From: Commensalibacter papalotli
GTDB taxonomy: Bacteria > Pseudomonadota > Alphaproteobacteria > Acetobacterales > Acetobacteraceae
Direction of reading: 5' to 3'
Assembly: GCF_947179115.1 (NCBI RefSeq)
Contig: NZ_CAMXCI010000001.1
Coordinates: forward strand, 744,001-808,000
DNA length: 64,000 bases
In this document: positions 7,578 to 16,340 of the stretch, piece by piece
Numbering within the stretch: position 1 is the stretch's first letter
How the letters are laid out: each line of letters opens with the position of its first letter
Translations under genes and position numbers: made by a program
Notes under the pieces: model-generated
Told to the model about the DNA's origin: nothing
The model's database searches: none
Seen by the model: only the letters and a program-made list of their open reading frames with translations

Positions 7578-10500
7578 ATGACCATCCGCTTTACACATCT
7601 AAAAATCGCTGGATTCAAAAGTTTTTCTGATCCAATCACTCTAGAGATTTTACCAGGTTTAACAGGGATTATCGGCCCTAATGGCTGCGGCAAATCAAAT
7701 ATTGTCGAGGCCATACGTTGGGTAATGGGAGAGAGCTCTGCCAAATCATTACGTGGTGGAGAAATGGATGATGTCATTTTTGCAGGCACTACACGCAGAG
7801 CCGCACGAAATATTGCCGAAGTCTCCCTTACTCTAGAAGGTGCGCAAAACATAGGCCCCGCCCCTTTTCAACAACAAGATCAACTGCAAATCTCACGACA
7901 ACTCGAACGAGGCTCAGGCAGTCAATACAGAATTAATAGCAAAGTCCAACGTGCCAGGGATGTACAAACATTTTTTGCTGATCTAGGATCTGGTCCAAGA
8001 TCTTCAGCCATTATCAGTCAAAACCGTATTGCCCAACTTATTTCCGCCTCACCTGAAGAACGTCGTCAAGTTCTAGAAGAGGCCGCGGGTATTGCAGGAC
8101 TTTACAGCAGACGACGCGAAGCAGAGTTAAAGTTAAAAGCAACCGAAGAAAATCTCGCTCGTCTAGATGATTTACAACAACAACTGATTTTATTAATACA
8201 ATCATTAAACGAACAATCTTCACAAGCCACTATTTATCGGCGACTATCTGCGGAACTGAGGGACACAGAAACCGCTTTACAGTCTCTCTATTTCCAACGT
8301 GCCATTCGCAGCTTACGTTTATTTGAACAAAAACATATTCAAGCTCAAACAATACATACGGATTCTGAATTAAGTTATAAAAAACAACAAGCTGAACTTA
8401 ATATAATAGAAGAAAAACTGCCCCAAGTACGTCAACAAGAAACCCAGATACGCGCTAAATGGGATGGACAACGCCGCGAAACACGCCTCATTCAAGAACA
8501 AGAAAATAAAATTTCTGAACAGTTACGCCAGCTTCAAGAACGCATTACCGAAGCAACAGAACAACACTTGTCCACAGCAACGCGCGTTAAAAAAACGCAA
8601 TTTGATCTAAATCAGATTCATGAAAATTTAAAAAACACTGAACAGACTCTATTGGATCACCCTGCTAAAATACAAGATTCTCAGAAAAAAATTACAGTCT
8701 TTGAAAATCAACTGGCCACTATTAATACCAACATTCAAGAACAAGAAAAAATCCTGGCCGAACAACAGCAACAATATCAAAATATTACACAACAATACCA
8801 TCAGGCTAAACATGCTCATCAGCATGCCGAGCAAGAATATCAAAAATTAAGTCATGGATATGAGCTTTGCCTAGAACAACTGCCTCAAGAAGTTACAATT
8901 CAATCCCTTGCCAACATTGAGCAACAAGCCCAAAAGCAAGTTCAAGAGCTTCAAACGCAAAAACAACACATTAATACACAGCTCAATGAAGCCAAGTTAC
9001 AAGCAAGCAATGCATTACATCATGCTCAACAGACTGAGCATACATATACTCAATTAGCACAAAAAATTCGACAAGAAACCCAAACGCTAGACCAGCTTAT
9101 AAGCAATCAAAATAATTTAAAAAGCCAATTACTTAGTCTTGAAAAACAAACTTTAACCGAGGATATACGAACGCAATTTACAGGCGAGCTAAGCATTCTA
9201 CAAAAAAAATTATTTGAAACAAAAGAAACTGCTCAATCGGCAACACAAGCCCATCAAGATGCCATCCAAAAACTTCTTGAAACACAAGCTCGCTTTCAAC
9301 AAGCAACGCAAACGTTTGAAAACCGTCAGAATAACCTAGCATCTGCGCAACATGCTTTTGCACAAGCACAAAAAAACACCAACCGTCTTGCTGAACAAAT
9401 TGAAAAGGCCAAATCGATACGGGTCGATCCTAAGCTTTTAGAGAATAAAAAAACTGAATTTACGCAGCAACAAAACGAAGTTAAAACGCTACAAAAAACA
9501 GTGGAAACTTTAAGCTTACAACATCAACAAGTTACAGAAACTGCCGAGGTTACACAAAAAGCACTTTATCAACATGAAGCCGAGCTACAAAAACTACATG
9601 CAAAACAAGATGGCTTAGCTCAGGCTTTATCTCATGATCAGGGCATTCAAAATAACGCATCCTTACCTGCTGTATTAGAATCTATCACTATTCCAACTGA
9701 ATGGATTGTTGGGATTGCTGCTCTTTTTGATGAGCGGTTGGAAAGTCCCTCAAGCTCAGAAACACCAACAGGCTGGGTTGCTATGTCGCCCAGTAATTCG
9801 TCTTTTCCACAACATGTTCGTAAATTATCACAGATTATTAAGCCCTCTCCTGCTTTGCAGCGTGCATTTGATCATATAGGCGTAGTCGAAACAGTTGAAG
9901 AAGGCGAAACTTTTTTTCAAAACCTTACCTTTGGACAAAGCCTGATTACCCAACAAGGCGATGTTTGGCGTTGGGATGGTTATCATCAAAAAGCAGGGGT
10001 TCAAAATAAAGCAGCACAACGCTTGTTACAAAGAGAAACCCTCAAACAAACACAAGAATTACTTGCTGAACTAGAGCAACAATACCCCGCGCTACAAACA
10101 CAATATCAAGAGGCTATAACTCAACAACAAACTCTTAAAAGGCAATTAACAGAAAAACAGGCGGACTATAAAACCTCAGAGCAATCCTTTCAAAAAATAC
10201 AACAAGAATTTTTGAATCTTAAAAATCGCGATCAAGCAGCACAAACACAGTTTGAAGCATTAGAACCTGCTTATCTGCAAGCACAACAAGATTTTATAGA
10301 TAAGCAAACTAACTTAGATGTCGCTCAACAAAAAGCATTACTTCCTAAACCAGATCCCATTATCGTAAAATCATGCCAAGATGATGTCCAACATGCCAAA
10401 GAGGCCTTAAACCAAGCTCAGCAAAACTCACAAAATTTAGAGATTCAACTCTCTGAACTTAAGGACCTCCAACAAAAGCGCCTCAATGAAGATCAACAAA

Positions 10501-12131
10501 ATCATTTACGTATTGAGACGACCCAAGACAAATTGTCGCAATTAAAAATAGAGATTGAACAAAAACAAAAAAATCTATTACAGGATCAAACTCAACATAA
10601 TCAGCAAGAAAAACCTGAACAGGCTTTGGCTGCCAAAGAAGCTGCGCAACAAAATGTACACGCTCTTGAACAACAACTTACTGAATTGCAAAAATCTCTA
10701 GAACGTGCTGAAGAGGCTTTTTCTGAAGCAAAAATTAAATATCAAAAAATCAAAGATACTTATATTCAGCAAAATAGCCGTATCGAAATCCTTAAACCTC
10801 GTTGTGATGAAGCAAAAAAACATCTTGATGCAACGAAAAAAGATATAAATGAAGCCGAAACATTGTATGCCACACGTCCAGCATTAGAGCATATTCAAAG
10901 CAAGTTGCGCAGTTTTCAAGAAATCTATAGAGCTAATAAAGAACAAGAAGAGCAAGAACGTCTTGCTTATCATTTATTACTGAGTGAAAAAGAAAATCTG
11001 ATAAAGCAAAAAGCTTCTCTGGAAGAGCAATCCAAAGATTGGCAAGAACGTTTGCTTCAAGCCCAAGACGAAGAAAAGCGAACTCTGGCCAAAATCACAC
11101 TGTTACAATCAGATTTTAATGATCTTAATGAGCAACTGCCGCAACTTATACAAAAAGAAACCATTTTAAAAGAACTTGAAGAACAAGCTAGTCAGCTTTA
11201 TCAACAAGCACAACAACAATTATTACAGCTTGAACAAAATAGAATCCAAGCACAAAAGCAACTACAACAAACTGAGCAAAATGCTACTAAAGCTCGAGAA
11301 AATCTACTTAAAGCTCAAGCTAAACAAGAACAAGCAGAAGCCCTTTTTGAACAATTAAAAACGAATATTGAACCCGCTATTCAAGAATATGCAAGACAGC
11401 AATCTGATTTAGATATTAGTGATGCTTCTGAAAGAAAGCTTAAATCGACAATTAGCGAACACACTGCCGAACGCAATGCTTTGGGAGCTGTCAATTTACG
11501 GGCAGAAATTGAGCGTGAAGAAAAACAAGAACAACTTAGCGCGATCGAAAAAGAATATACTGAGCTGTCATTAGCCATACAACAACTAAGAGAATCTATT
11601 CAAAAACTGAACCAACAAGGCAAAGAAAAACTCAGCGCCATTTTTACCGAGGTCAATCAACATTTCCAAGATTTATTTACCCGCATGTTCAATGGTGGAA
11701 GTGCTTATTTAAAATTGCTGGCCCATGAAGATCCTTTACAATCAGGGCTTGAGATTTATGCCCAACCTCCTGGAAAAAAGCTTTCTACCCTTTCCCTTCT
11801 ATCTGGTGGGGAACAAGCACTGACAGCTCTTTCTTTGGTTTTCGCCGTTAGTCAATGTAATCCTGTGCCTATATGTATTTTGGATGAAGTCGATGCCCCT
11901 TTGGACGATCCAAATGTAGAACGTTTTTGTGCATTGATAACTGATATGACTGAACAATCTGGCACCCGTTTTTTAGTGGTAACCCATCATCAATTAACGA
12001 TGAGCCACATGAACCGTCTATACGGGGTTACTATGCAAGAACGCGGTGTAAGTCAAATTATATCTATTGATTTGGAACATGCTGTGCAAATGCAACAAGA
12101 AAAATATACCGAGCAATTGGATCTTATTTAA
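7578..12131 (+). CDS. smc: chromosome segregation/condensation ATPase SMC
   Basis: Structural maintenance of chromosomes protein; with ScpA/ScpB it loads on DNA and extrudes loops to organise and separate the chromosome. Walker A is at residues 33-40 (GPNGCGKS). A long Gln/Glu-rich coiled coil runs to about residue 700, and a hinge lies around 700-820 (IVGIAALFDERL...GQSLITQQGDVWRWDG). A second coiled coil follows, then the ABC signature S1409-GGEQ, Walker B ILDEVDAPLDD with D1436-E1437, and the switch VVTHH. At 1517 residues it is about 300 longer than the usual 1150-1200. The extra length is in the coiled-coil arms, which is known in Acetobacteraceae. The last 8 bp overlap the convergent PPC-domain gene. 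Confidence 0.97.
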   Translation: MTIRFTHLKIAGFKSFSDPITLEILPGLTGIIGPNGCGKSNIVEAIRWVMGESSAKSLRGGEMDDVIFAGTTRRAARNIAEVSLTLEGAQNIGPAPFQQQDQLQISRQLERGSGSQYRINSKVQRARDVQTFFADLGSGPRSSAIISQNRIAQLISASPEERRQVLEEAAGIAGLYSRRREAELKLKATEENLARLDDLQQQLILLIQSLNEQSSQATIYRRLSAELRDTETALQSLYFQRAIRSLRLFEQKHIQAQTIHTDSELSYKKQQAELNIIEEKLPQVRQQETQIRAKWDGQRRETRLIQEQENKISEQLRQLQERITEATEQHLSTATRVKKTQFDLNQIHENLKNTEQTLLDHPAKIQDSQKKITVFENQLATINTNIQEQEKILAEQQQQYQNITQQYHQAKHAHQHAEQEYQKLSHGYELCLEQLPQEVTIQSLANIEQQAQKQVQELQTQKQHINTQLNEAKLQASNALHHAQQTEHTYTQLAQKIRQETQTLDQLISNQNNLKSQLLSLEKQTLTEDIRTQFTGELSILQKKLFETKETAQSATQAHQDAIQKLLETQARFQQATQTFENRQNNLASAQHAFAQAQKNTNRLAEQIEKAKSIRVDPKLLENKKTEFTQQQNEVKTLQKTVETLSLQHQQVTETAEVTQKALYQHEAELQKLHAKQDGLAQALSHDQGIQNNASLPAVLESITIPTEWIVGIAALFDERLESPSSSETPTGWVAMSPSNSSFPQHVRKLSQIIKPSPALQRAFDHIGVVETVEEGETFFQNLTFGQSLITQQGDVWRWDGYHQKAGVQNKAAQRLLQRETLKQTQELLAELEQQYPALQTQYQEAITQQQTLKRQLTEKQADYKTSEQSFQKIQQEFLNLKNRDQAAQTQFEALEPAYLQAQQDFIDKQTNLDVAQQKALLPKPDPIIVKSCQDDVQHAKEALNQAQQNSQNLEIQLSELKDLQQKRLNEDQQNHLRIETTQDKLSQLKIEIEQKQKNLLQDQTQHNQQEKPEQALAAKEAAQQNVHALEQQLTELQKSLERAEEAFSEAKIKYQKIKDTYIQQNSRIEILKPRCDEAKKHLDATKKDINEAETLYATRPALEHIQSKLRSFQEIYRANKEQEEQERLAYHLLLSEKENLIKQKASLEEQSKDWQERLLQAQDEEKRTLAKITLLQSDFNDLNEQLPQLIQKETILKELEEQASQLYQQAQQQLLQLEQNRIQAQKQLQQTEQNATKARENLLKAQAKQEQAEALFEQLKTNIEPAIQEYARQQSDLDISDASERKLKSTISEHTAERNALGAVNLRAEIEREEKQEQLSAIEKEYTELSLAIQQLRESIQKLNQQGKEKLSAIFTEVNQHFQDLFTRMFNGGSAYLKLLAHEDPLQSGLEIYAQPPGKKLSTLSLLSGGEQALTALSLVFAVSQCNPVPICILDEVDAPLDDPNVERFCALITDMTEQSGTRFLVVTHHQLTMSHMNRLYGVTMQERGVSQIISIDLEHAVQMQQEKYTEQLDLI

Positions 12132-12633
12132 ACTGATAAAAATTTAAACCAATATTTTGATCATAATATCTGGGAAGTGTTCCATTATACTTAGTAACGA
12201 CAAATTCACCTGCTCCATTAATAACAGCTGTCAGTAAATGCCCTGCCAAAGCTGAATAATCTGCACGCCCAAGAGTTATATGTAAATGAAGATATAATTT
12301 GCCATCTTTTTGAGCAATATTTCCCGTTAAATTACTAATTTCCAGTTGTTCAGCAAAAACCTTATCTTTATAAACTTTGGTTACTGGGTTAAAAAACCGC
12401 AAAGTTGCTTCTTTGACTGCGCCAATACCAGTGATTGTACCGGCCCTGATATGTTGATCATTACAAAATTCAGTAAGAGCCTTAGATATTTCAACGTGAT
12501 TTTTAAGGCTAACCACATATTGATCACCAAACTGCTTATAACTGTATAATTTATCTGTAGGTTGTGCATATACTGAAAACGGCACTAAGGTTAAAACTAA
12601 CGTAAAAAGAATTTTTCTGATTAGAAGCTTCAT
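12124..12633 (-). CDS. secreted PPC-domain (DUF296) protein
   Basis: A 169-residue protein with a clear signal peptide (KILFTLVLTLVPFSVYAQ, cleavage after about residue 24). A PPC/DUF296 domain follows. Its signature positions are visible: the AGTITGIGAVKEATL strand, and LHLHITLGRADYSALAGHL carrying the conserved His-rich strand and glycine turn. PPC domains form trimers and occur in plant AT-hook proteins and in stand-alone bacterial proteins of unclear role, which are normally cytoplasmic. Export of this one is therefore notable. It converges on smc with an 8-bp overlap of the coding ends. The function is unknown; no catalytic role can be read from the sequence. Confidence 0.85.
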   Translation of the reverse strand: MKLLIRKILFTLVLTLVPFSVYAQPTDKLYSYKQFGDQYVVSLKNHVEISKALTEFCNDQHIRAGTITGIGAVKEATLRFFNPVTKVYKDKVFAEQLEISNLTGNIAQKDGKLYLHLHITLGRADYSALAGHLLTAVINGAGEFVVTKYNGTLPRYYDQNIGLNFYQFK

Positions 12634-12889
12634 TTTATGATCCCCTTTTAGATCATTATATCAAAATACTTTTTTAGCGTTTTTATCTCAAGTAATTGTT
12701 CGTAAAGTATTTTGACATTCTATAATAACACGCTTATTCCATCTTCGAATTATAACAATTAAAATATTTCTAACCGTTTTATATTTTGTAAAACTAACGA
12801 TAGTCTTCATACGACACTATTTATCTGATAATTCTATTAAGATATTAGTTACTAAAATATAATAAAAACTAGACATAGAATCATTCTTA
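12634..12889. other. AT-rich intergenic region
   Basis: About 256 bp between the PPC-domain gene start and the end of the first porin gene. No open frame, RNA gene or convincing hairpin was seen. It must hold the promoter of the PPC-domain gene. Confidence 0.5.
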
Positions 12890-14416
12890 CTAGAACGAAA
12901 ACTGCAATCTGGACGTAATAAAATCACTTTTTCTACCATATAAATTATATCTATTTCCTTTTGACCCAGTAGCATGAACACGGTGATATTCTAGCATAAT
13001 ACGCATATGCTGTGATGGAGACCAATTAACCCCAGTGGTAATCATAGTTTGTTTTCCTCCTTGCACCCCTTGGAACTTACCAGAAGAGCTATAACTATGC
13101 ACACGATCGTCAAGATCCATTTGGCTAAAACGCGCATTCCATTCTAAAGCTCCCCAATATCCTGCCGCTGGATTAAATAAAGGTCCCTTAGGTGGCTCAA
13201 AAATCGCTCTTGCCTGATTATATGTACGAGGCTGACCAAAAATTGTGTACGAAGATAAAATATACCAACCTTTAAAATTGTAATTGGGCCTATATTCTTC
13301 ATAACTAGAGTTTCGGCTTAGATGAATATTATAAAATTCGGATTGTAAAACTGCACGTTTCCAACGAAACCCAACCTCAGGACCCATCGACCAAACATTA
13401 TCAACTCCTTGCAGCGTTCCTGTGCGGATATATTGCTTACTGAGCCATAATTGCGCATCTTGTCTGGCACTTATCCCGTATTTTTTATTATCACCATGTA
13501 GTGCAAAAGAGCTGGACATTCCTAAATGCAAATCAATATCTCTGGTTGCAATAGGGTGAACTGCGGCTCTAAATACGCCACCAATCTGATTATTAGTAAA
13601 ATTTTGCTGAAAAGCCTCGCCTAAACGTTGCCCTGTTATATAAGCACTAATCATATAACGCTTGCCATAATGTTGTGCGCCAAATGTTAACCTGGGCTCT
13701 CCGCCTGCAATATTACGCACGGCATCAACAATGGCTGGGCGTTCCATAAATTCATAACCCGTAGAGCTCTCTGCATCTTCCATAGAGGATCTGGGTTGGT
13801 ATAATCCAATAACAATATTTGTATTTTTGAAACCTTTGTAAGCTAGGTTGGCTTCATACAGGTTATAGGTACCTCTGAAAAACTCACCATAATCAGGACT
13901 AACCGTTAAAACAAAATCATCATATTGAACACCCAAAGTAAAGCGTCCACGGCGTATATATCCACGAGATCCTGCAACATTTTCACCATATTTATTATCT
14001 GGACCAATAAACCCACCGACGTCATAATTAAAAACCATACCCAAAGAAATTTTAAGATGTTTATCTTGCGAAATCAATGTAGGCCTTCCTTTGGGGAAGG
14101 TCAGATCCAATCCACCAATACGATATTTTATGCCTTTATAGAGGTCAAGATTTACCACTTTAATCGCATTCCACATTGTGCATGTTTTTTCACTTTCTGC
14201 ACATATGTAGTAACCTTGTCCAAAATCTGTTTTTTGCTCACCTAGCTCAGAAAGTTGTTGTGCCTCAGATAATTTTTTGGTCTTTTTTGTAGTTTGGGTT
14301 GTCGTAATATTTTGAGCTAGAGAAATATTTCCACAGGATATAAAAACACCAATACCAATTAAGTATGATATAACGAAACGATCATTCTTGCGCTTTTCTT
14401 CTTTATATATACACAT
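12890..14416 (-). CDS. OprO/OprP-family outer-membrane porin (copy 1)
   Basis: Outer-membrane beta-barrel of the OprO/OprP (Porin_O_P) type, expected to admit phosphate or other small anions; the substrate is uncertain. There is an N-terminal signal region ending near NISLAQN. The extended N-terminus is polar, with a conserved C...C pair (YYICAESEKTC) and TFPKGRPTL, before the barrel. The barrel contains RRGRFTLGVQY, ERPAIVDAVRNIAGGEPRL and NPAAGYWGALEWNARFSQMDL. It ends in SRLQFSF, the C-terminal Phe signal for BAM-dependent insertion. A close paralogue lies directly upstream at 14580-16085 in the same orientation. The first Met codons (MCIYKEEKRKNDRF) leave the exact start slightly uncertain. 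Confidence 0.9.
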   Translation of the reverse strand: MCIYKEEKRKNDRFVISYLIGIGVFISCGNISLAQNITTTQTTKKTKKLSEAQQLSELGEQKTDFGQGYYICAESEKTCTMWNAIKVVNLDLYKGIKYRIGGLDLTFPKGRPTLISQDKHLKISLGMVFNYDVGGFIGPDNKYGENVAGSRGYIRRGRFTLGVQYDDFVLTVSPDYGEFFRGTYNLYEANLAYKGFKNTNIVIGLYQPRSSMEDAESSTGYEFMERPAIVDAVRNIAGGEPRLTFGAQHYGKRYMISAYITGQRLGEAFQQNFTNNQIGGVFRAAVHPIATRDIDLHLGMSSSFALHGDNKKYGISARQDAQLWLSKQYIRTGTLQGVDNVWSMGPEVGFRWKRAVLQSEFYNIHLSRNSSYEEYRPNYNFKGWYILSSYTIFGQPRTYNQARAIFEPPKGPLFNPAAGYWGALEWNARFSQMDLDDRVHSYSSSGKFQGVQGGKQTMITTGVNWSPSQHMRIMLEYHRVHATGSKGNRYNLYGRKSDFITSRLQFSF

Positions 14417-14527
14417 ATCTCACACCATAATGGGTTTAACTGCCTACTTTCTTAACAATTATTCATCAGTAAAACAATTTATGTATGATCTTATGTATGA
14501 TTATATTTTATATAAAAGTAACATTTT

Positions 14528-14575
14528 GGTCATGTAATAATAAAAGATAATATAACCACCTTGTATCTTTAGCTT
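14528..14575 (-). terminator. probable terminator of porin copy 2
   Basis: Read on the minus strand, AAAGATA and TATCTTT arms enclose a loop and are followed by a T-rich stretch, just after the copy-2 stop codon. The stem is short, so this is tentative. If real, it separates the two porin transcripts. Confidence 0.4.
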
Positions 14576-14579
14576 TATT

Positions 14580-16085
14580 TTAAAAATTATATTGCAAGCG
14601 AGATATGATCAAATTGCTGTTTCTCCCCCTGGGGTTATAATCATTTCTTAAAGAAGAAGAGGCTTGAATATGATTATAATCCAACATCACTTTCACTTGA
14701 GAAGAAGGATACCAATTAAACCCTGTAGACCAAACTGTTTGCTTGCCTCCATTTACACCTATTAGCTTATTATCACTATTATACCGATTTTTATGGCTGT
14801 TTAAATCCATAACACTCCACCGTGCAGACCACTCTAATGCACCCCAATATCCTGCTGCTGGATTAAATGTTGGCCCAATAGGGGTAATAAATACTCCTCT
14901 TTGTGCCTCATAAATCCGAGGTTGCCCAAAAAGTGTATAATTTGCACTTACATACCATCCTGGAAAATTTAAATTAGGTGCATTTTCTCCATTAACAGCA
15001 ACTCTTTGCATATGAATAGAATAATATTCAGAGGTAAATAATAATCTCTTGTACCGCAAAGAGACTTGTGGCCCTACACTCCAAATGCTATCGACACCAT
15101 TAATGGTTCTGGTCTTTAAAAAAGGACGTGTAAGCCATATCTGAGCTTCTTGTCCTGTATTCATTGAATATTTTCGATTTTCACCATGAAATGCAAAAGA
15201 ACCAGAAACACCAACATGTAAATCAATATCTTTCGTAATCACAGGGCGGCCTGCTAATCTAAATACACCCCCCACCTGATTATCTTGAAAGTTTTTATAA
15301 GATCCATAACGTGGTCCTGTTACATAAGCTGCGACAATATATCTTTTCTCCCAATGCGTTCCACCAAGGGATAAACGCGCATTTGCTGCGGCAATATTAC
15401 GAACAAGATCAACAACCATCGGACGCTCAACAAATTCAAAAAGATTAGAACCTTCAGCATCCTCCATAGTAACACGAGGTTGTAACAACCCAATATCAAG
15501 AGAAGTATGATGAAAACCCTGATAACGCAAAGAAGCCTCAAACAGAGAATCATTTTGCACACCTGATGTTCCAAGGTCAGGGGTTACGGTTACTACAAAA
15601 TCTTTATATTTTGCACTTACGATAAAACGACCACGCCTCAAATGGTTACGCACACCTGACATAGAGGGGCCTCTATCCCTAGCATTCGTCCCAACAAACC
15701 CTCCAACATCATATTGAAACATTCCCCCAACAGATAAAACCACTTTATCATTATCAAAAGAAAGCGTTGGTCGGCCCTTGGGAAATTTAACGGAAAATTT
15801 TCCCATATCAAATTTTATATTTTGATAAGGATCGATATTTACAACTTTTACGGCATTCCATAAATTACAGCTTTGTACGGTCTCGGCACAAGCATACCAT
15901 CCCTGTCCTGTATCTACTGTTTTCAACCCTGTTAAATTGCTGGGTACGCCATTGCTATTTGCATTGCTATGCACAATATTCGTTTGTGGTGTTGCAGCAC
16001 CAGCAGAATCATATAATCCTGTGCCTCCTAATAAAATAAGGGCAACGATATTACTTGGTTTATAATTATGAAAAAAACTCTGCAT
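14580..16085 (-). CDS. OprO/OprP-family outer-membrane porin (copy 2)
   Basis: A 501-residue paralogue of the downstream porin, with the same layout. It has a signal peptide of about 30 residues ending near GAATP, and a conserved N-terminal block with a C...C pair (WYACAETVQSC) and VKFPKGRPTL. The barrel landmarks RRGRFIVSAKY, ERPMVVDLVRNIAAANARL and NPAAGYWGALEWSARWSVMDL follow, and it ends SRLQYNF with the terminal Phe. Conservation is strong in strands and turns but weak in presumed loops, which suggests duplication followed by specialisation of pore or surface loops. The 255 bp upstream (16086-16340) are AT-rich and separate it from the divergent glycosyltransferase. Substrate is not determinable from sequence. 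Confidence 0.9.
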   Translation of the reverse strand: MQSFFHNYKPSNIVALILLGGTGLYDSAGAATPQTNIVHSNANSNGVPSNLTGLKTVDTGQGWYACAETVQSCNLWNAVKVVNIDPYQNIKFDMGKFSVKFPKGRPTLSFDNDKVVLSVGGMFQYDVGGFVGTNARDRGPSMSGVRNHLRRGRFIVSAKYKDFVVTVTPDLGTSGVQNDSLFEASLRYQGFHHTSLDIGLLQPRVTMEDAEGSNLFEFVERPMVVDLVRNIAAANARLSLGGTHWEKRYIVAAYVTGPRYGSYKNFQDNQVGGVFRLAGRPVITKDIDLHVGVSGSFAFHGENRKYSMNTGQEAQIWLTRPFLKTRTINGVDSIWSVGPQVSLRYKRLLFTSEYYSIHMQRVAVNGENAPNLNFPGWYVSANYTLFGQPRIYEAQRGVFITPIGPTFNPAAGYWGALEWSARWSVMDLNSHKNRYNSDNKLIGVNGGKQTVWSTGFNWYPSSQVKVMLDYNHIQASSSLRNDYNPRGRNSNLIISRLQYNF

Positions 16086-16340
16086 TGATCATGATCCATT
16101 CGCTCATAAAAACTGTTGAAACCTTGCAATTCAAAAAGCAATGTATCGTTATCACTGCAATTAATACATAATATATAAGATAATAAATAAATTACAATAA
16201 TTTTATGTAAAATTTTTCGATAATCTTATAAAATACTTTATTTTTAAGTTGTTTATTTTATTAAAATATATTTTGAATTTTTAAATAAATTAGTCCCTAA
16301 TAAAAGCTGTTGTGTTATTATTTTGTTATAAAGATTCTAT

